DNA of 64,000 nucleotides, from NCBI RefSeq assembly GCF_002943525.1, contig NZ_CP025394.1, forward strand, positions 496,001 through 560,000, given 5' to 3'. The translations under genes and the position numbers were made by a program. Of this stretch, positions 50,729 through 60,156 are shown in pieces. A model generated the notes under the pieces. That model saw only the letters and a program-made list of their open reading frames with translations. It was not told the origin of the DNA and made no database searches. The first letter of the stretch is position 1. Each line of letters opens with the position of its first letter. This DNA is from Kitasatospora sp. MMS16-BH015 (GTDB lineage Bacteria > Actinomycetota > Actinomycetes > Streptomycetales > Streptomycetaceae).

Positions 50729-53700
50729 CTCCGTCGGCCGGCCACCGCTCACCGCGCTCGACGCACCCGGATCACGCGTCCTACTCGTCGGCACAGGACA
50801 ACACGCACCCGGCTCCCTGCTGCCGGACGTGCCGGCGGTACCTGCCACCGTCCGCGAGATCGGCAGGGTGCTGCTGGAGATCTGTGGTTTGCGGCCGGAG
50901 AACTTGCTCCCTCCGCTGATCGACCCGCAGGACCCGATCACCTTCGGCAACGCCGTGGTGGAGGTGGCGCAGCAGGACGAGGACGTACTGTTGGTCTACT
51001 ACGTCGGACACGGCCTGGTCAGCCCGGGCAACGAGCTCTACCTAGCAACCGCCGCCACCGACGACCCGGTCGAAGGCCTGGCGTTCAAAGCGCTGCCCTA
51101 TCAAGCCCTGAGGGAAGCGTTCAGCGGCTGCCGGGCCCGCTCGATCATCGTGGTGCTCGACTGCTGTTTTGCCGGGCGTGCCCACGGCTCGTTCGGCAAC
51201 GCGGCCAGCGACGGATTTGCGCTGGCCTCCCTCAGCGGCACCTACCTGCTCGCCTCGGCCTCACGGGACGAACAGGCCTTGGCCCCGGAGGGGCAGCCTT
51301 ACACAGCGTTCACCGGGGAGTTCCTCCGCTTCCTGCGCGAGGGCGAGCCGGGCGGGCCTCCGGCCCTGACCCTGGAAGCGACCTACCGCTACCTGCGCCG
51401 CACCCTGCCCCTGCTCGGCATACCTGCTCCGGAGCGCCAACTCAGTGGTCGCGCCGCCGACCTGGTTCTTGCCCTCAACCCCCAGGCGGCACGGCCCGCC
51501 ACGAATCCGGTCGGCCACCCGCCGCCGGCCGACTCACCTGGAGAACCGCTCTGTCCGTACCCCGGCCTGCAACCATTCACCGCCGACGACACACAGTTCT
51601 TCTTCGGCCGTGCCGAGCTGACCGCCGAACTGCTCGGCAAGCTGGCCCTGTGGTCCCGGGTTGGCGGCCCCGTCGCACTGGTCGGACTCTCCGGCGCGGG
51701 GAAGTCCTCACTGCTGCGAGCCGGCCTGCTACCTGCTGTCCGCCGTGGTGACTTTCGCACCAACGCAGTCGGCAGCTGGACCCAGCTCTTCCTCACCCCC
51801 GGCGAGCGCCCCTTGGCTGCCCTCGCCACCCAGTTGGCCAACCTCACCGATCTCCCCCGGGCCACCGTCCTCGACCAGTTGCGCACAGATCCGTCAAGCT
51901 CGGCGACTCTGCTGCACCACACCCTGCATCAACTGGGCGTCAGACCGAAGGTCCGCCACAGCCCACTGCTCCTGGTCGTGGACCAGTTCGAAGAGGTTTT
52001 CACAGCCTGTCAGGACGACAAGGAGCGTCACGCCTTCATCACCGCGTTGTGCGCCGCAGCGGACCGGACGGTGACCGGCCACACCAGCACGCCGCCCCTC
52101 GTCGTCCTCAGCATCAGGGCGGACTTCTACGCTCACTGCCTGGCCTATCCCGGCCTCGCCCGCACCCTGCAGGACCGCCAAATCCCCGTTCCGCCTATGA
52201 CCCTCGACCAGCTTCGCGAGGCGATCGAGAAGCCTGCGGAGTACGCCGGCCTCGTCTTGGAGGAGCACCTGGCTGACACCCTGCTGCGCGACCTGCGGGC
52301 CGGCGCAGCCTCCGTCGGTGGCGACTTCTCGGCAGGCGCTCTCCCACTGCTTGCCTACGCCCTGTGGCTCACCTGGGGCCGTCGCACCGGTCGAACTCTC
52401 ACCATGGCAGGCTATAGCGCCACTGGCGGCATCTGGGACGCAGTCACCAAGCAGGCAGAGCTCACCTACAGTGCCTTGGCCCCGGACGCCCAGAGCGCTG
52501 CCAAGCTGTTACTACTGCGTATGGTCCGGATAGGTGAGAACAGCGAGGACACTCGGCGCCGCCTCCGCCTTTCCAGCCTGTTGACCGAACGCGCGCCAGC
52601 CGAGCAGAACGCCATCGCCATCGCACGCGACGCGCTGGCGAAGGCGCGGCTGATCACCCTGGACGGCGGCACCGCCCAGCTCGCCCACGAGGCGCTACTG
52701 CGTGCCTGGCCGAGACTGCGGGGGTGGATCGAGACCAGCCGAGCCGATCTGTTGGTGGAGCAGAGGCTTGTGGAGGCTGCCGAGGCTTGGGATCATACGG
52801 GTCGTGACTCCGGCGGGCTGTACCGGGGCGCTGCACTCGAGCTCGCCCGGGATCTGACGGAACGGCCAGGCCACGAGGGATCCATCGCCTCGGCCGGAAT
52901 CGACAGCCGCCCGGGGCAGCTCGCCCGGGAGTTCCTTGCCGCGAGCCTGCGCGCGGACCGACGGTTCCGGCGCTTGGGTACTGCCGTGGTGACGGCATTG
53001 GTCCTGCTGCTGGTGGTCTCGCTGACCGCTGCCAGCCTCGCCGTACGTGCACAGCAGGAGGCGCTACGGCACCAGCACATCGCCTCCGCGTGGGCATTGT
53101 TCGGCCAAGCAGACTCCGCTCGGGGCAACTCACCCCAGTTGGCCTTGCAACTCGGTATTGCAGCAGATCAGTTGGACCACAGCCCACAGAGCAGCGCCAA
53201 CCTGCTGAGGACCCTGATCACGCCCTACAGCAGCACTCTGGCCGGCCACCAGGCCACGGTCTCCCATCTGGGGTTCGCGCCCGGAGGTCGGCTCTTGGCG
53301 ACCGCCAGTCAGGACGGCACCGTCCTCCTCTGGGACACCAGCGACCCCAACCACCCACAGCAGACGGGCACACCGCTCTCCGCCGACGCGCACGGAGTGT
53401 TCGCGCCCGCATTCAGCCCTGATGGACACATCATGGCTATCGGAGGCGCAGACGACTCGATCGTGTTGTGGGACATCAGCACCCCCGGCAGTCCGCTGCA
53501 CCTCTCCACCCTGTCGACGGGCAGCAAGGGAATATTCGCAGTCACCTTCAGCCCTGACGGGCGCACCCTGGCTGTCGGCTCAGGAGACGCGACGGTGAGA
53601 CTCTGGGACTTGATCCATCCCCGGACGCCCCACTTGCGCTCCACCCTGCCGGGCCACACCGGCTCGGTGACGACGATCAGCTGCCGATCCGATGGCCGTC

Positions 53701-55286
53701 TGCTGGCTGCCGGCAGCACGGACGCCACCGTGGTGCTGTGGGACCTCGACGATTCCGCGCAACCTCACCAGCTCGGACCACCGTTCGAGGCTTCTTCGGG
53801 ATGGGATGCGCTCCTCTTCTTACCCGATGGGCGCACCCTGGCCGGCGCCGGCAGCACTGCGAGTGCCGGGAGTGCGGTCTTTCTCTGGGATGTCCGCGAT
53901 CCGCGCAGACCTCGCGTGCTCAGCCGACTCCCTGCCTGGGGCTCGACGGCTCCGGTCTACGCACTGGCTTTCTCGGCCGACCGGCTCGACGTCGGCGCGG
54001 CCGACCACACCACGAGCACCTGGGACGTCACCGATCCGTCGCGACCACGCCAGACCGCGGCTACAGGGACAGCAGGCGGGTCGAGTTGGTCATCCGCCGT
54101 CGCTTTCAGCTCCCAGCCGGATCAGCAGGGTCATCAAATGGATCTGGTCGCCACCGGCAGCGCGGACAATACGGTGATCCTCTGGAATCGCAACGGCCCT
54201 GGAGCACGCTTTCCCCTCCTGGCGCATCTCCCTACCCCAGGCCGTGCGGTGAACGCGATCACGCTCAGCCCGGACAGGCGGACGCTGGCCAGTGGGGAGG
54301 CCGACGGCACAATCTCACTGTGGGACATCGGCGACCGGCTCCACCCGACCGAGATCGCCAGTGGTCTGGCCGGTCATACCCGTGCGGTGGACACCATCGC
54401 CTTCAGCGCCAACGGACGCCTGCTGGCAACCGGAAGCCAGGATGCGAGCGTGGTCCTCTGGAACACCTCCGACCCGAAAAAACCAATCCCGATCACGCGG
54501 TTCACCGCCAACTTCGGTGGTGTCTACGGCCTCGCGTTCCGCAGCACGGGAGACATCCTCGCAACGGTAGGCGCCGACGGCACCGCCATGCTCTGGGACA
54601 CCAGCGAACCTTCTCTCACCCAAGAGCTGGGGCAGCCTCTCGCCCGGCAGCGGTACCCAGTCGACGCCGTGGCGTTCACCGCTGACGGAGGCACCATGGT
54701 CACGGGAAGCACAGACTCGAGTGTGGTCCTCTGGGACACCCGTAACCCAGCCGCTCCGCGCTACCTGAAGACTCTCAACGGTCACACGGACGCCGTCGTC
54801 GCGCTGACCTTCAGCCACGACGGGCGCACGTTGGCGACCGGCAGCAAGGATGCCACCGTCATGCTCTGGGACACCTCAGTCCCAGCACTGGCACATCAGG
54901 TGGGGCTCCCGCTCACCAACCACCGGGGCTGGGTCAAAGGTCTGGCGTTCAGCCCCGATGACCACACTCTGGTCTCCGGGAGCTCCGACCAATCCACCAT
55001 CATCTGGGACGTCACCACACCAGCGCAGCCCTATGCCCTGGCTGGTTTGGGCCAGCGCGGCGACGCGACCACCTCGGTCGCGCTCACTCCGGACGGGAGG
55101 ACCCTCCTGACCGGGTCCGCAGACCAGAGCGTCGACCTCAACGATCTCAGCGTCTTCAACTCTTTGCGCGACCAAGCCCGCTCGGCAGCCTGTGCCCGGG
55201 CTGGCGGAGGACTGTCCGCCGAGAAGTGGGCCCGCTTCCTGCCCGGCCTGGCCTATCAGCGAACCTGCGGCGGCCAAAGCCGTTGA
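50712..55286 (+). CDS. Caspase-like - nSTAND1 NTPase - TM - WD40 protein
   Basis: A 1524-residue multidomain protein. Residues ~10-250 are a caspase-like protease with His100 (YYVGHGL) and Cys152 (LDCCFAG). From ~280 comes an nSTAND1 NTPase (LCPYPGLQPF, Walker A GLSGAGKSS with K331, Walker B LLLVVDQFEEVF with D424). A hydrophobic segment at ~755-780 could cross the membrane. Residues ~843-1480 contain about 14 WD40 repeats, enough for two propellers. The propellers probably sense a ligand and the STAND switch activates the protease. TTA codons occur at residues 600 and 1037, and base composition is less GC-biased than in the neighbours. The start is uncertain; GTG 50712 has no ribosome site. 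Confidence 0.82.
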   Translation: MTTTPDSVGRPPLTALDAPGSRVLLVGTGQHAPGSLLPDVPAVPATVREIGRVLLEICGLRPENLLPPLIDPQDPITFGNAVVEVAQQDEDVLLVYYVGHGLVSPGNELYLATAATDDPVEGLAFKALPYQALREAFSGCRARSIIVVLDCCFAGRAHGSFGNAASDGFALASLSGTYLLASASRDEQALAPEGQPYTAFTGEFLRFLREGEPGGPPALTLEATYRYLRRTLPLLGIPAPERQLSGRAADLVLALNPQAARPATNPVGHPPPADSPGEPLCPYPGLQPFTADDTQFFFGRAELTAELLGKLALWSRVGGPVALVGLSGAGKSSLLRAGLLPAVRRGDFRTNAVGSWTQLFLTPGERPLAALATQLANLTDLPRATVLDQLRTDPSSSATLLHHTLHQLGVRPKVRHSPLLLVVDQFEEVFTACQDDKERHAFITALCAAADRTVTGHTSTPPLVVLSIRADFYAHCLAYPGLARTLQDRQIPVPPMTLDQLREAIEKPAEYAGLVLEEHLADTLLRDLRAGAASVGGDFSAGALPLLAYALWLTWGRRTGRTLTMAGYSATGGIWDAVTKQAELTYSALAPDAQSAAKLLLLRMVRIGENSEDTRRRLRLSSLLTERAPAEQNAIAIARDALAKARLITLDGGTAQLAHEALLRAWPRLRGWIETSRADLLVEQRLVEAAEAWDHTGRDSGGLYRGAALELARDLTERPGHEGSIASAGIDSRPGQLAREFLAASLRADRRFRRLGTAVVTALVLLLVVSLTAASLAVRAQQEALRHQHIASAWALFGQADSARGNSPQLALQLGIAADQLDHSPQSSANLLRTLITPYSSTLAGHQATVSHLGFAPGGRLLATASQDGTVLLWDTSDPNHPQQTGTPLSADAHGVFAPAFSPDGHIMAIGGADDSIVLWDISTPGSPLHLSTLSTGSKGIFAVTFSPDGRTLAVGSGDATVRLWDLIHPRTPHLRSTLPGHTGSVTTISCRSDGRLLAAGSTDATVVLWDLDDSAQPHQLGPPFEASSGWDALLFLPDGRTLAGAGSTASAGSAVFLWDVRDPRRPRVLSRLPAWGSTAPVYALAFSADRLDVGAADHTTSTWDVTDPSRPRQTAATGTAGGSSWSSAVAFSSQPDQQGHQMDLVATGSADNTVILWNRNGPGARFPLLAHLPTPGRAVNAITLSPDRRTLASGEADGTISLWDIGDRLHPTEIASGLAGHTRAVDTIAFSANGRLLATGSQDASVVLWNTSDPKKPIPITRFTANFGGVYGLAFRSTGDILATVGADGTAMLWDTSEPSLTQELGQPLARQRYPVDAVAFTADGGTMVTGSTDSSVVLWDTRNPAAPRYLKTLNGHTDAVVALTFSHDGRTLATGSKDATVMLWDTSVPALAHQVGLPLTNHRGWVKGLAFSPDDHTLVSGSSDQSTIIWDVTTPAQPYALAGLGQRGDATTSVALTPDGRTLLTGSADQSVDLNDLSVFNSLRDQARSAACARAGGGLSAEKWARFLPGLAYQRTCGGQSR

Positions 55287-55337
55287 GGCAGGCGGAGCAA
55301 GCCGAACGTCGCCCGGGCAAGAACGGGAAGCCTTCCC

Positions 55338-56057
55338 TCAGTGGGCCGCCACGCACTCCGGGTGGCCCCAGCCCGCGCCGACCTTGGTGATGGTCGCGCC
55401 CTTGGGGTAGGCCTGGCCGCACGGGCAGGTGCCCGGGAAGCGGGCCGCCAGGGTGCGGCCACCACTCTTGCCGCCAGCGCTCTTGCCGCCGCCGGTCGTG
55501 CCGCCGCCGGTCTTGGCCGCGCTCTTGGCGGGGGCCGTCCGGCGCGGCTTGGCGGTGCTCGTGCTCGCCGGGTCGGGCTCGGGCAGGTCGGCGGCGGTGC
55601 CGGCCGCGTCCTGCTGGGTGCGGGCCGCGTCGCTGGCGGCCTTGTCGGCGATGGCGTTCAGCGGGTCGCCGTCCACCTGGTGCGCCGGGACGTAGACGAA
55701 GGTCACCTCGCGGCCCTCCAGCAGGCCGTCGATGCTGCGGATCAGCTCCTGGTTGGCCACCGGCTTGCCGGCGGCGGTCTTCCAGCCGTTCCGCTTCCAG
55801 CCGGCCAGCCACTTGGTGACGGCGTCCCGGGTGTAGGTGCTGTCCAGGCGCACCTCCAGCGGCACCCCGGGGTCGGTGGCGGCCAGCAGCCGCTCCAGCG
55901 CAGTCAGCTCCCCGACGTTGTTGGTGCTGTGCCCCAGTGCCCCGGCCGCCCAGCGCTGCGGGGCGGCGGTGCCATCCGCCACCACGTACGCCCAGCCCGC
56001 CGGACCGGGGTTGCCCTTCGCCGCTCCGTCACAGGCCGCGATCAGTCGTTCAACCAT
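55338..56057 (-). CDS. Ribonuclease HI with C-terminal extension
   Basis: A 239-residue protein. Residues 1-~140 form RNase HI with the catalytic acids in IAACDGAAKGNPGPAGW, GELTALERLL and LDSTYTRDAV, and the His-Asp in AHQVDGDPLNAIADK. An Ala/Lys/Gly/Pro linker (~145-205) leads to a C-terminal mini-domain, FPGTCPCGQAYPKGATITKV followed by WGHPECV, which looks like a small zinc-ribbon. It degrades RNA in RNA-DNA hybrids. ATG 56057 is chosen since the catalytic motif starts within 10 residues; ATG 56069 is possible. Confidence 0.85.
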   Translation of the reverse strand: MVERLIAACDGAAKGNPGPAGWAYVVADGTAAPQRWAAGALGHSTNNVGELTALERLLAATDPGVPLEVRLDSTYTRDAVTKWLAGWKRNGWKTAAGKPVANQELIRSIDGLLEGREVTFVYVPAHQVDGDPLNAIADKAASDAARTQQDAAGTAADLPEPDPASTSTAKPRRTAPAKSAAKTGGGTTGGGKSAGGKSGGRTLAARFPGTCPCGQAYPKGATITKVGAGWGHPECVAAH

Positions 56058-56125
56058 GAGCCCGATCATGCCAGCCGCCCCCGGCTCGGCCGAAACCGAA
56101 CCGGGGGCGGCGCAACGGCGCGCGG

Positions 56126-58636
56126 TCAGTTCTTGTCGGGCACCGCCAGGATGCAGAGCAGCGAGCAGGCCACCGCCGCGGAGGGCGCGCTGGTGCTCGG
56201 CGGCGTGCCGGCGGGAGCGCCGGCCGCCACGAAGCTGGCCGAGGCGGTGTTCTTCAGCGGCAGCGCCAGCAGGAAGGAGTCGCAGTAGACCTGGCGGCTG
56301 GCACCGCTCGCCAGGCTGAAGCTGCCGGCGGCCTGTCGGCAGCCGGGGGTGACGGCGTCGTTCACGGTGACGTTCGCCGCGTCCACCGGGCCCGCGTTGG
56401 TCACGGTGATCCGCCAGTGCGCGGTGCCCAGCAGGCCGAGCAGCCCGACCGGGCTGGTCTTGGCCCAGGGGCCCGGGCCGCCGGGGGCGCAGTCGTGCCA
56501 GTTGCCCGAGCCGCAGATCTCCTTCTCCACGGTGACGTTCGGCCGGCAGCCGGTGCCGGGGGCGACGGCGGTGGTGACGGTGTTGGAGGTGAGCGCGCCG
56601 GTGGCGTCGGTGCCGGTCGCGGTGTTGGTCAGCTGGGTGGTCGCGCAGTCGGCGGTCACCACCGTGCGGAAGCAGAACTGCGGTGCGTCGCCCTGGAATT
56701 CGGCCACCAGCGCGGGGTGGTTGGTGCTGGTGAAGTCGCCGGTGCCGGTGAGCACCAGCTGCACGGTGACGGTCACCGCGGGGTGTGCGGTGGCGTTGAG
56801 GGAGGCCAGGTCCACCGTGCCGTCGGCGCCGAGCGCCGGGGCGAGCACCGGGGTGCCGTCGGCGTCGGTGACCAGGACGTGCGAGGCCGCCAGGTCGACG
56901 TGGGAGAGGTCGAGGTCGGTCAGCCGGGCCTTGCCGTACTGCTGGACGTGGCCGGCGGCGCCGTCGCAGTAGAAGTCGCCGGGCTTGAGCGTGACGGTGG
57001 CCCCGCTGTGCACGCAGGGGCTGGCGGCGGTGGCCGGGTCGAGCGAGAAGACCACGCCGCCGTCGCCGAGGCCGATCAGGCAGCGGGTGGTGGCGTCGTA
57101 GGAGTAGCCGTAGTCGCGGGTGGCCCCGCCGTTCACGCCGGGGTGGCCGGCCGGCAGCGGGAAGCCGGCGCAGGGCGCGTTCGCCGTCCAGTCGTGGCAG
57201 AGCGTCGCCCCGGGCACGCTGCCGCCCCAGGCGGGGAAGTAGCTTCGGGTCGCACCCCCTGCGGTGACCGTCTCGGGGTTGAAGGTCAGCACGTTGCCGG
57301 CCAGCGCGGCCAGCGTGCCGGGCGCGGCGTGCGCCGAGCCGTCCAGGCCGTAGCAGGTGGTCAGCACGTTGGCGCCGCCCACGGTGCTGGTGCAGACCCC
57401 GTCGGGCTGCCCGGCGGTGCTGTACGAGGCGAAGGCGTCGTAGGTGTAGTAGCCCGCGTTCGGCCCGGCGGGGTGCGGGGTGTCCCAGCCCGCGCAGGTG
57501 GTGTTGGCGGCGGTGTCGAAGCAGCCGAGCACCGGCGGGCCGGTCACCGTCGAGCCGGAGGTCTGCGGCGAGGAGGAGGCGAAGACCTTCTCCCCCACCA
57601 CGATGAGCCCGCCCAGGTAGAGCGCGGTCGGGGTGCTCGGCAGGTCGTGGTTGGGCGCGACCACCGGCGCGTACGGCTGCCCGGCGCAGGGCTGGCGGGT
57701 GGCCAGGGTCAGGCAGAGCACCTGCCCGGTGGTGGCCACCCCGTAGACGCTGCCGCCGGCCTTGACCAGGCCGGCCAGGCTGTTGGCGCTGCTGGGCGAG
57801 GTGCCGGTGGGCGCCAGCGCGGTGTACCCGCAGTTGGCCTGGGCCGCCAGGTCGAGGCAGCCGACGCCGACCGAGCCGGTGGTGACGGCCGGGTAGTAGA
57901 GCAGGTTCGGCTGCTGCGGGTCGAAGACGTACTGCGGGGTCAGCGGGCTGCCGATGTCCCCGGTCCGGCCGGTGCCGAGCGGGCCGGCCGCCGTGTTCAG
58001 CGGGCGCGGCCAGGGGCCGCCGGCGCAGAGCTGACCGGTGGAGAGGCTGTTGCAGACCAGCTGCGGGGCGCCGATCGCGGCGTGGTGGTAGATGCTCCAG
58101 GACTGCACCTCGCCGGCGGCCGTCCGGTACAGCACGGGCGTGAACCCGTCCCCGCCGGTGGCCTGGGCCGCGGCCTGCACCGGGGCGAGCAGCGGGGCCG
58201 ACACACCGGTGCCGCCGGCCCGGGCCACCGGGTTGTCGGCCCGGACGGCCGTGGTGGCCGCGCCCTGGTCGGTGCCGGTGAAGGTGGATCCGTCGGTGGA
58301 CCAGGACGGCGTCCACCCGGGCGGGACGTGCAGCGAGCCGGGGACGTAGCTCTGCGCGGTGCCGGCGCCGACGATCCGGTCGGTGACGGTGGCCGGGGCG
58401 GCGGCGCCGCCCGCCGCGCCGTTCGTGTAGTTCACCGTCCAGCCGACGGTGTCCCCGTGGTCGGCGGCGGCCGCCCCGGGGTGGGTGACGTCCTGCACGC
58501 TCTTGACCAGCGTGGACGGCGCGGGCGCCGGGCCGTCGGCGGCTCGGGCGGCCAAGCCGCCCGGCGCCAGCAGGAGCAGGGCGACGGCGAGGGTGGCGCC
58601 CAGCAGGGCGCGTGGCGGACGCGAGCTTCTCAGCAC
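56126..58636 (-). CDS. Large secreted protein with DUF11-like C-terminal domain
   Basis: An 836-residue exported protein with a signal peptide (LLGATLAVALLLLAPGGLAARA). An N-terminal DUF11-like region (STLVKSVQDVTHPGAAAADHGDTVGWTVNYTN) is followed by a Cys-rich middle part of several hundred residues with repeated short blocks (LVCNSLSTGQLCAGGP, GCLDLAAQANCGYTA, GCFDTAANTTCAGW). That part resembles a beta-propeller. The last ~120 residues are a second DUF11-type domain (PWAKTSPVGLLGLLGTAHWR). No LPXTG motif is visible. It is probably a surface or matrix protein of unknown function. GTG start. Confidence 0.65.
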   Translation of the reverse strand: MLRSSRPPRALLGATLAVALLLLAPGGLAARAADGPAPAPSTLVKSVQDVTHPGAAAADHGDTVGWTVNYTNGAAGGAAAPATVTDRIVGAGTAQSYVPGSLHVPPGWTPSWSTDGSTFTGTDQGAATTAVRADNPVARAGGTGVSAPLLAPVQAAAQATGGDGFTPVLYRTAAGEVQSWSIYHHAAIGAPQLVCNSLSTGQLCAGGPWPRPLNTAAGPLGTGRTGDIGSPLTPQYVFDPQQPNLLYYPAVTTGSVGVGCLDLAAQANCGYTALAPTGTSPSSANSLAGLVKAGGSVYGVATTGQVLCLTLATRQPCAGQPYAPVVAPNHDLPSTPTALYLGGLIVVGEKVFASSSPQTSGSTVTGPPVLGCFDTAANTTCAGWDTPHPAGPNAGYYTYDAFASYSTAGQPDGVCTSTVGGANVLTTCYGLDGSAHAAPGTLAALAGNVLTFNPETVTAGGATRSYFPAWGGSVPGATLCHDWTANAPCAGFPLPAGHPGVNGGATRDYGYSYDATTRCLIGLGDGGVVFSLDPATAASPCVHSGATVTLKPGDFYCDGAAGHVQQYGKARLTDLDLSHVDLAASHVLVTDADGTPVLAPALGADGTVDLASLNATAHPAVTVTVQLVLTGTGDFTSTNHPALVAEFQGDAPQFCFRTVVTADCATTQLTNTATGTDATGALTSNTVTTAVAPGTGCRPNVTVEKEICGSGNWHDCAPGGPGPWAKTSPVGLLGLLGTAHWRITVTNAGPVDAANVTVNDAVTPGCRQAAGSFSLASGASRQVYCDSFLLALPLKNTASASFVAAGAPAGTPPSTSAPSAAVACSLLCILAVPDKN

Positions 58637-58799
58637 AGGTGTTCCACCTCTGACTCTGATCAGCAGGAGGCCTGACGTGCCGTCAGGCCGGGCCGCCGAT
58701 CAGATTAGAAGAGTGGAAGGTAAAGCCCGGGCCGCAGTCCGGTATTGGCCGTATCCCGACCGGAACTGACCATCCGTCCGCGAAGCGGGGCAGCCCGGA

Positions 58800-59219
58800 T
58801 CAGGCGCCCTTGGCGGCCTTCGCGGCCTTGGCGGCGGCGTCCTTCTCCTGCTTCTCCTTGATCCGCACGGCCTCCTTGCGGACGTCCACCTGGTTGGCGC
58901 GCTCGTGCTGAAGCCAGAGCGGGTTCTCCTGCTTGAGCGCCTCGATCTCCTCGGTGGTGAGCGCCTCGCTCACGCCGCCCCGGGCCAGGCCGGAGATGGA
59001 GACGCCGAGCTTGGCGGCGACCACCGGGCGCGGGTGCGGGCCGTTCTGGCGCAGGTCCTGGAGCCACTGCGGCGGCTCGGCCTGCAGCGCGTTGAGCTCC
59101 TCGCGGGAGACCAGGCCCTCCCGGAAGCCGGCGGGCGCCGCGTCGAGGTAGATCCCGAGCTTCTTGGCCGCGGTGGCGGGCTTCATGGTCTGGCTGGTCT
59201 TCTGCTTGAGCGAGGTCAT
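58800..59219 (-). CDS. DUF5997 family protein
   Basis: A 139-residue soluble, highly charged protein. It matches DUF5997, an actinobacterial family of unknown function: TMKPATAAKKLGIYLDAAPA at the N-terminus, EELNALQAEPPQWLQDLRQNGPHPRPVVAAKLG, and a Lys/Ala-rich C-terminal helix. A -10 box TACCCT (59227-59232, minus strand) ends 7 nt before the ATG, so the mRNA is probably leaderless. It is divergent from the LysR-sensor-only gene, and this pairing is conserved in streptomycetes as far as I recall. Confidence 0.8.
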   Translation of the reverse strand: MTSLKQKTSQTMKPATAAKKLGIYLDAAPAGFREGLVSREELNALQAEPPQWLQDLRQNGPHPRPVVAAKLGVSISGLARGGVSEALTTEEIEALKQENPLWLQHERANQVDVRKEAVRIKEKQEKDAAAKAAKAAKGA

Positions 59220-59277
59220 GGTGACAAGGGTAAGGGAGTGGGCGGGCGCTCCCCGCCACGGTCGGTAGCCTTGGCCC

Positions 59278-60084
59278 GTGACAGAGATGCAGGTGAACCC
59301 GGACTTCCGGCTCGTGTACGTCCCGGGCGTGACGCCCGGCAAGTGGACCCGGGTCTGGGGCGAGCGACTCCCGGACGTACCGCTCGCGCTGAGCGCGGTG
59401 GCCGTCGGCGAGGCCGAGCCGGCCCTGCACCAGGGCACGGCGGACGCCGGGCTGGTCCGGCTGCCGGTCGACCGGGACGTGCTCAGCGCCATCCCCCTCT
59501 ACACCGAGACCACCGTGGTGGTCATCCCCAAGGACCACTGGCTGGCCGCCGCCGAGGAGGTCACCCTGGACGACCTCTCCGACGAGGTGGTCTTCCACCC
59601 GCTGGACGACAGCCTGGACTGGTCGGCCGGCCTGCCCGGCCGCCCGGCCTTCGAGCGCCCGGCCACCACCGGCGACGCGATCGAGCTGGTCGCGGCCAAC
59701 GTCGGCGTGCTGCTGGTGCCGCAGTCGCTGGCCCGGCTGCACCACCGCCGCGACCTCACCTTCCGCCCGATGGTCGAGGCCCCGCAGTCCCAGGTCGCGC
59801 TGGCCTGGCCGCAGGAGCAGACCACCGAGCTGGTCGAGGAGTTCATCGGCATCGTCCGCGGCCGCACCGCCAACAGCTCCCGCGGCCGGGGCGCCCAGCC
59901 CGCCGAGACCCCGAAGGCCGCCCCCAAGAAGGCCGCCCAACCCCGCAAGCCCCAGGCCGGCAAGCCCCAGCCCGGCAAGGGCGGCTCCGGCCAGCGCACC
60001 CAGGGCAAGCCCCGCCCCGGCGCCGGCGGTCGGGGCGGCACCCAGAAGCGCACCGGCGGCGGCAAGCCGAAGCGCGGGCGCTGA
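59278..60084 (+). CDS. LysR-type substrate-binding domain protein without DNA-binding domain
   Basis: A 268-residue protein. Residues ~8-195 are the effector-binding half of a LysR regulator (FRLVYVPGVTPGKWTRVWGE, then DAGLVRLPVDRDVLSAIPLYTETTVVVIPKDH and ELVAANVGVLLVPQSLARL). The HTH that should precede it is missing. A strongly basic, Pro/Lys/Gly-rich tail of ~65 residues follows, which could bind nucleic acid. The GTG lies 6 nt after a TAGCCT -10 (leaderless). It shares a short divergent promoter region with the DUF5997 gene. Confidence 0.8.
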   Translation: MTEMQVNPDFRLVYVPGVTPGKWTRVWGERLPDVPLALSAVAVGEAEPALHQGTADAGLVRLPVDRDVLSAIPLYTETTVVVIPKDHWLAAAEEVTLDDLSDEVVFHPLDDSLDWSAGLPGRPAFERPATTGDAIELVAANVGVLLVPQSLARLHHRRDLTFRPMVEAPQSQVALAWPQEQTTELVEEFIGIVRGRTANSSRGRGAQPAETPKAAPKKAAQPRKPQAGKPQPGKGGSGQRTQGKPRPGAGGRGGTQKRTGGGKPKRGR

Positions 60085-60128
60085 TCCGGCCCGCCTCCCC
60101 CGGCCCCGCTCCGGAAACCCCTGGTTCT

Positions 60129-60142
60129 TGAATGACCGTTCA
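60129..60142. promoter_or_regulatory. TetR operator, copy 1
   Basis: TGAATGACCGTTCA, a TGAA-N6-TTCA dyad preceded by TTCT, located 15 bp upstream of the TetR gene. Copy 2 lies in front of the oxidoreductase gene. Confidence 0.7.
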
Positions 60143-60156
60143 GCTACAGTCGGGGC

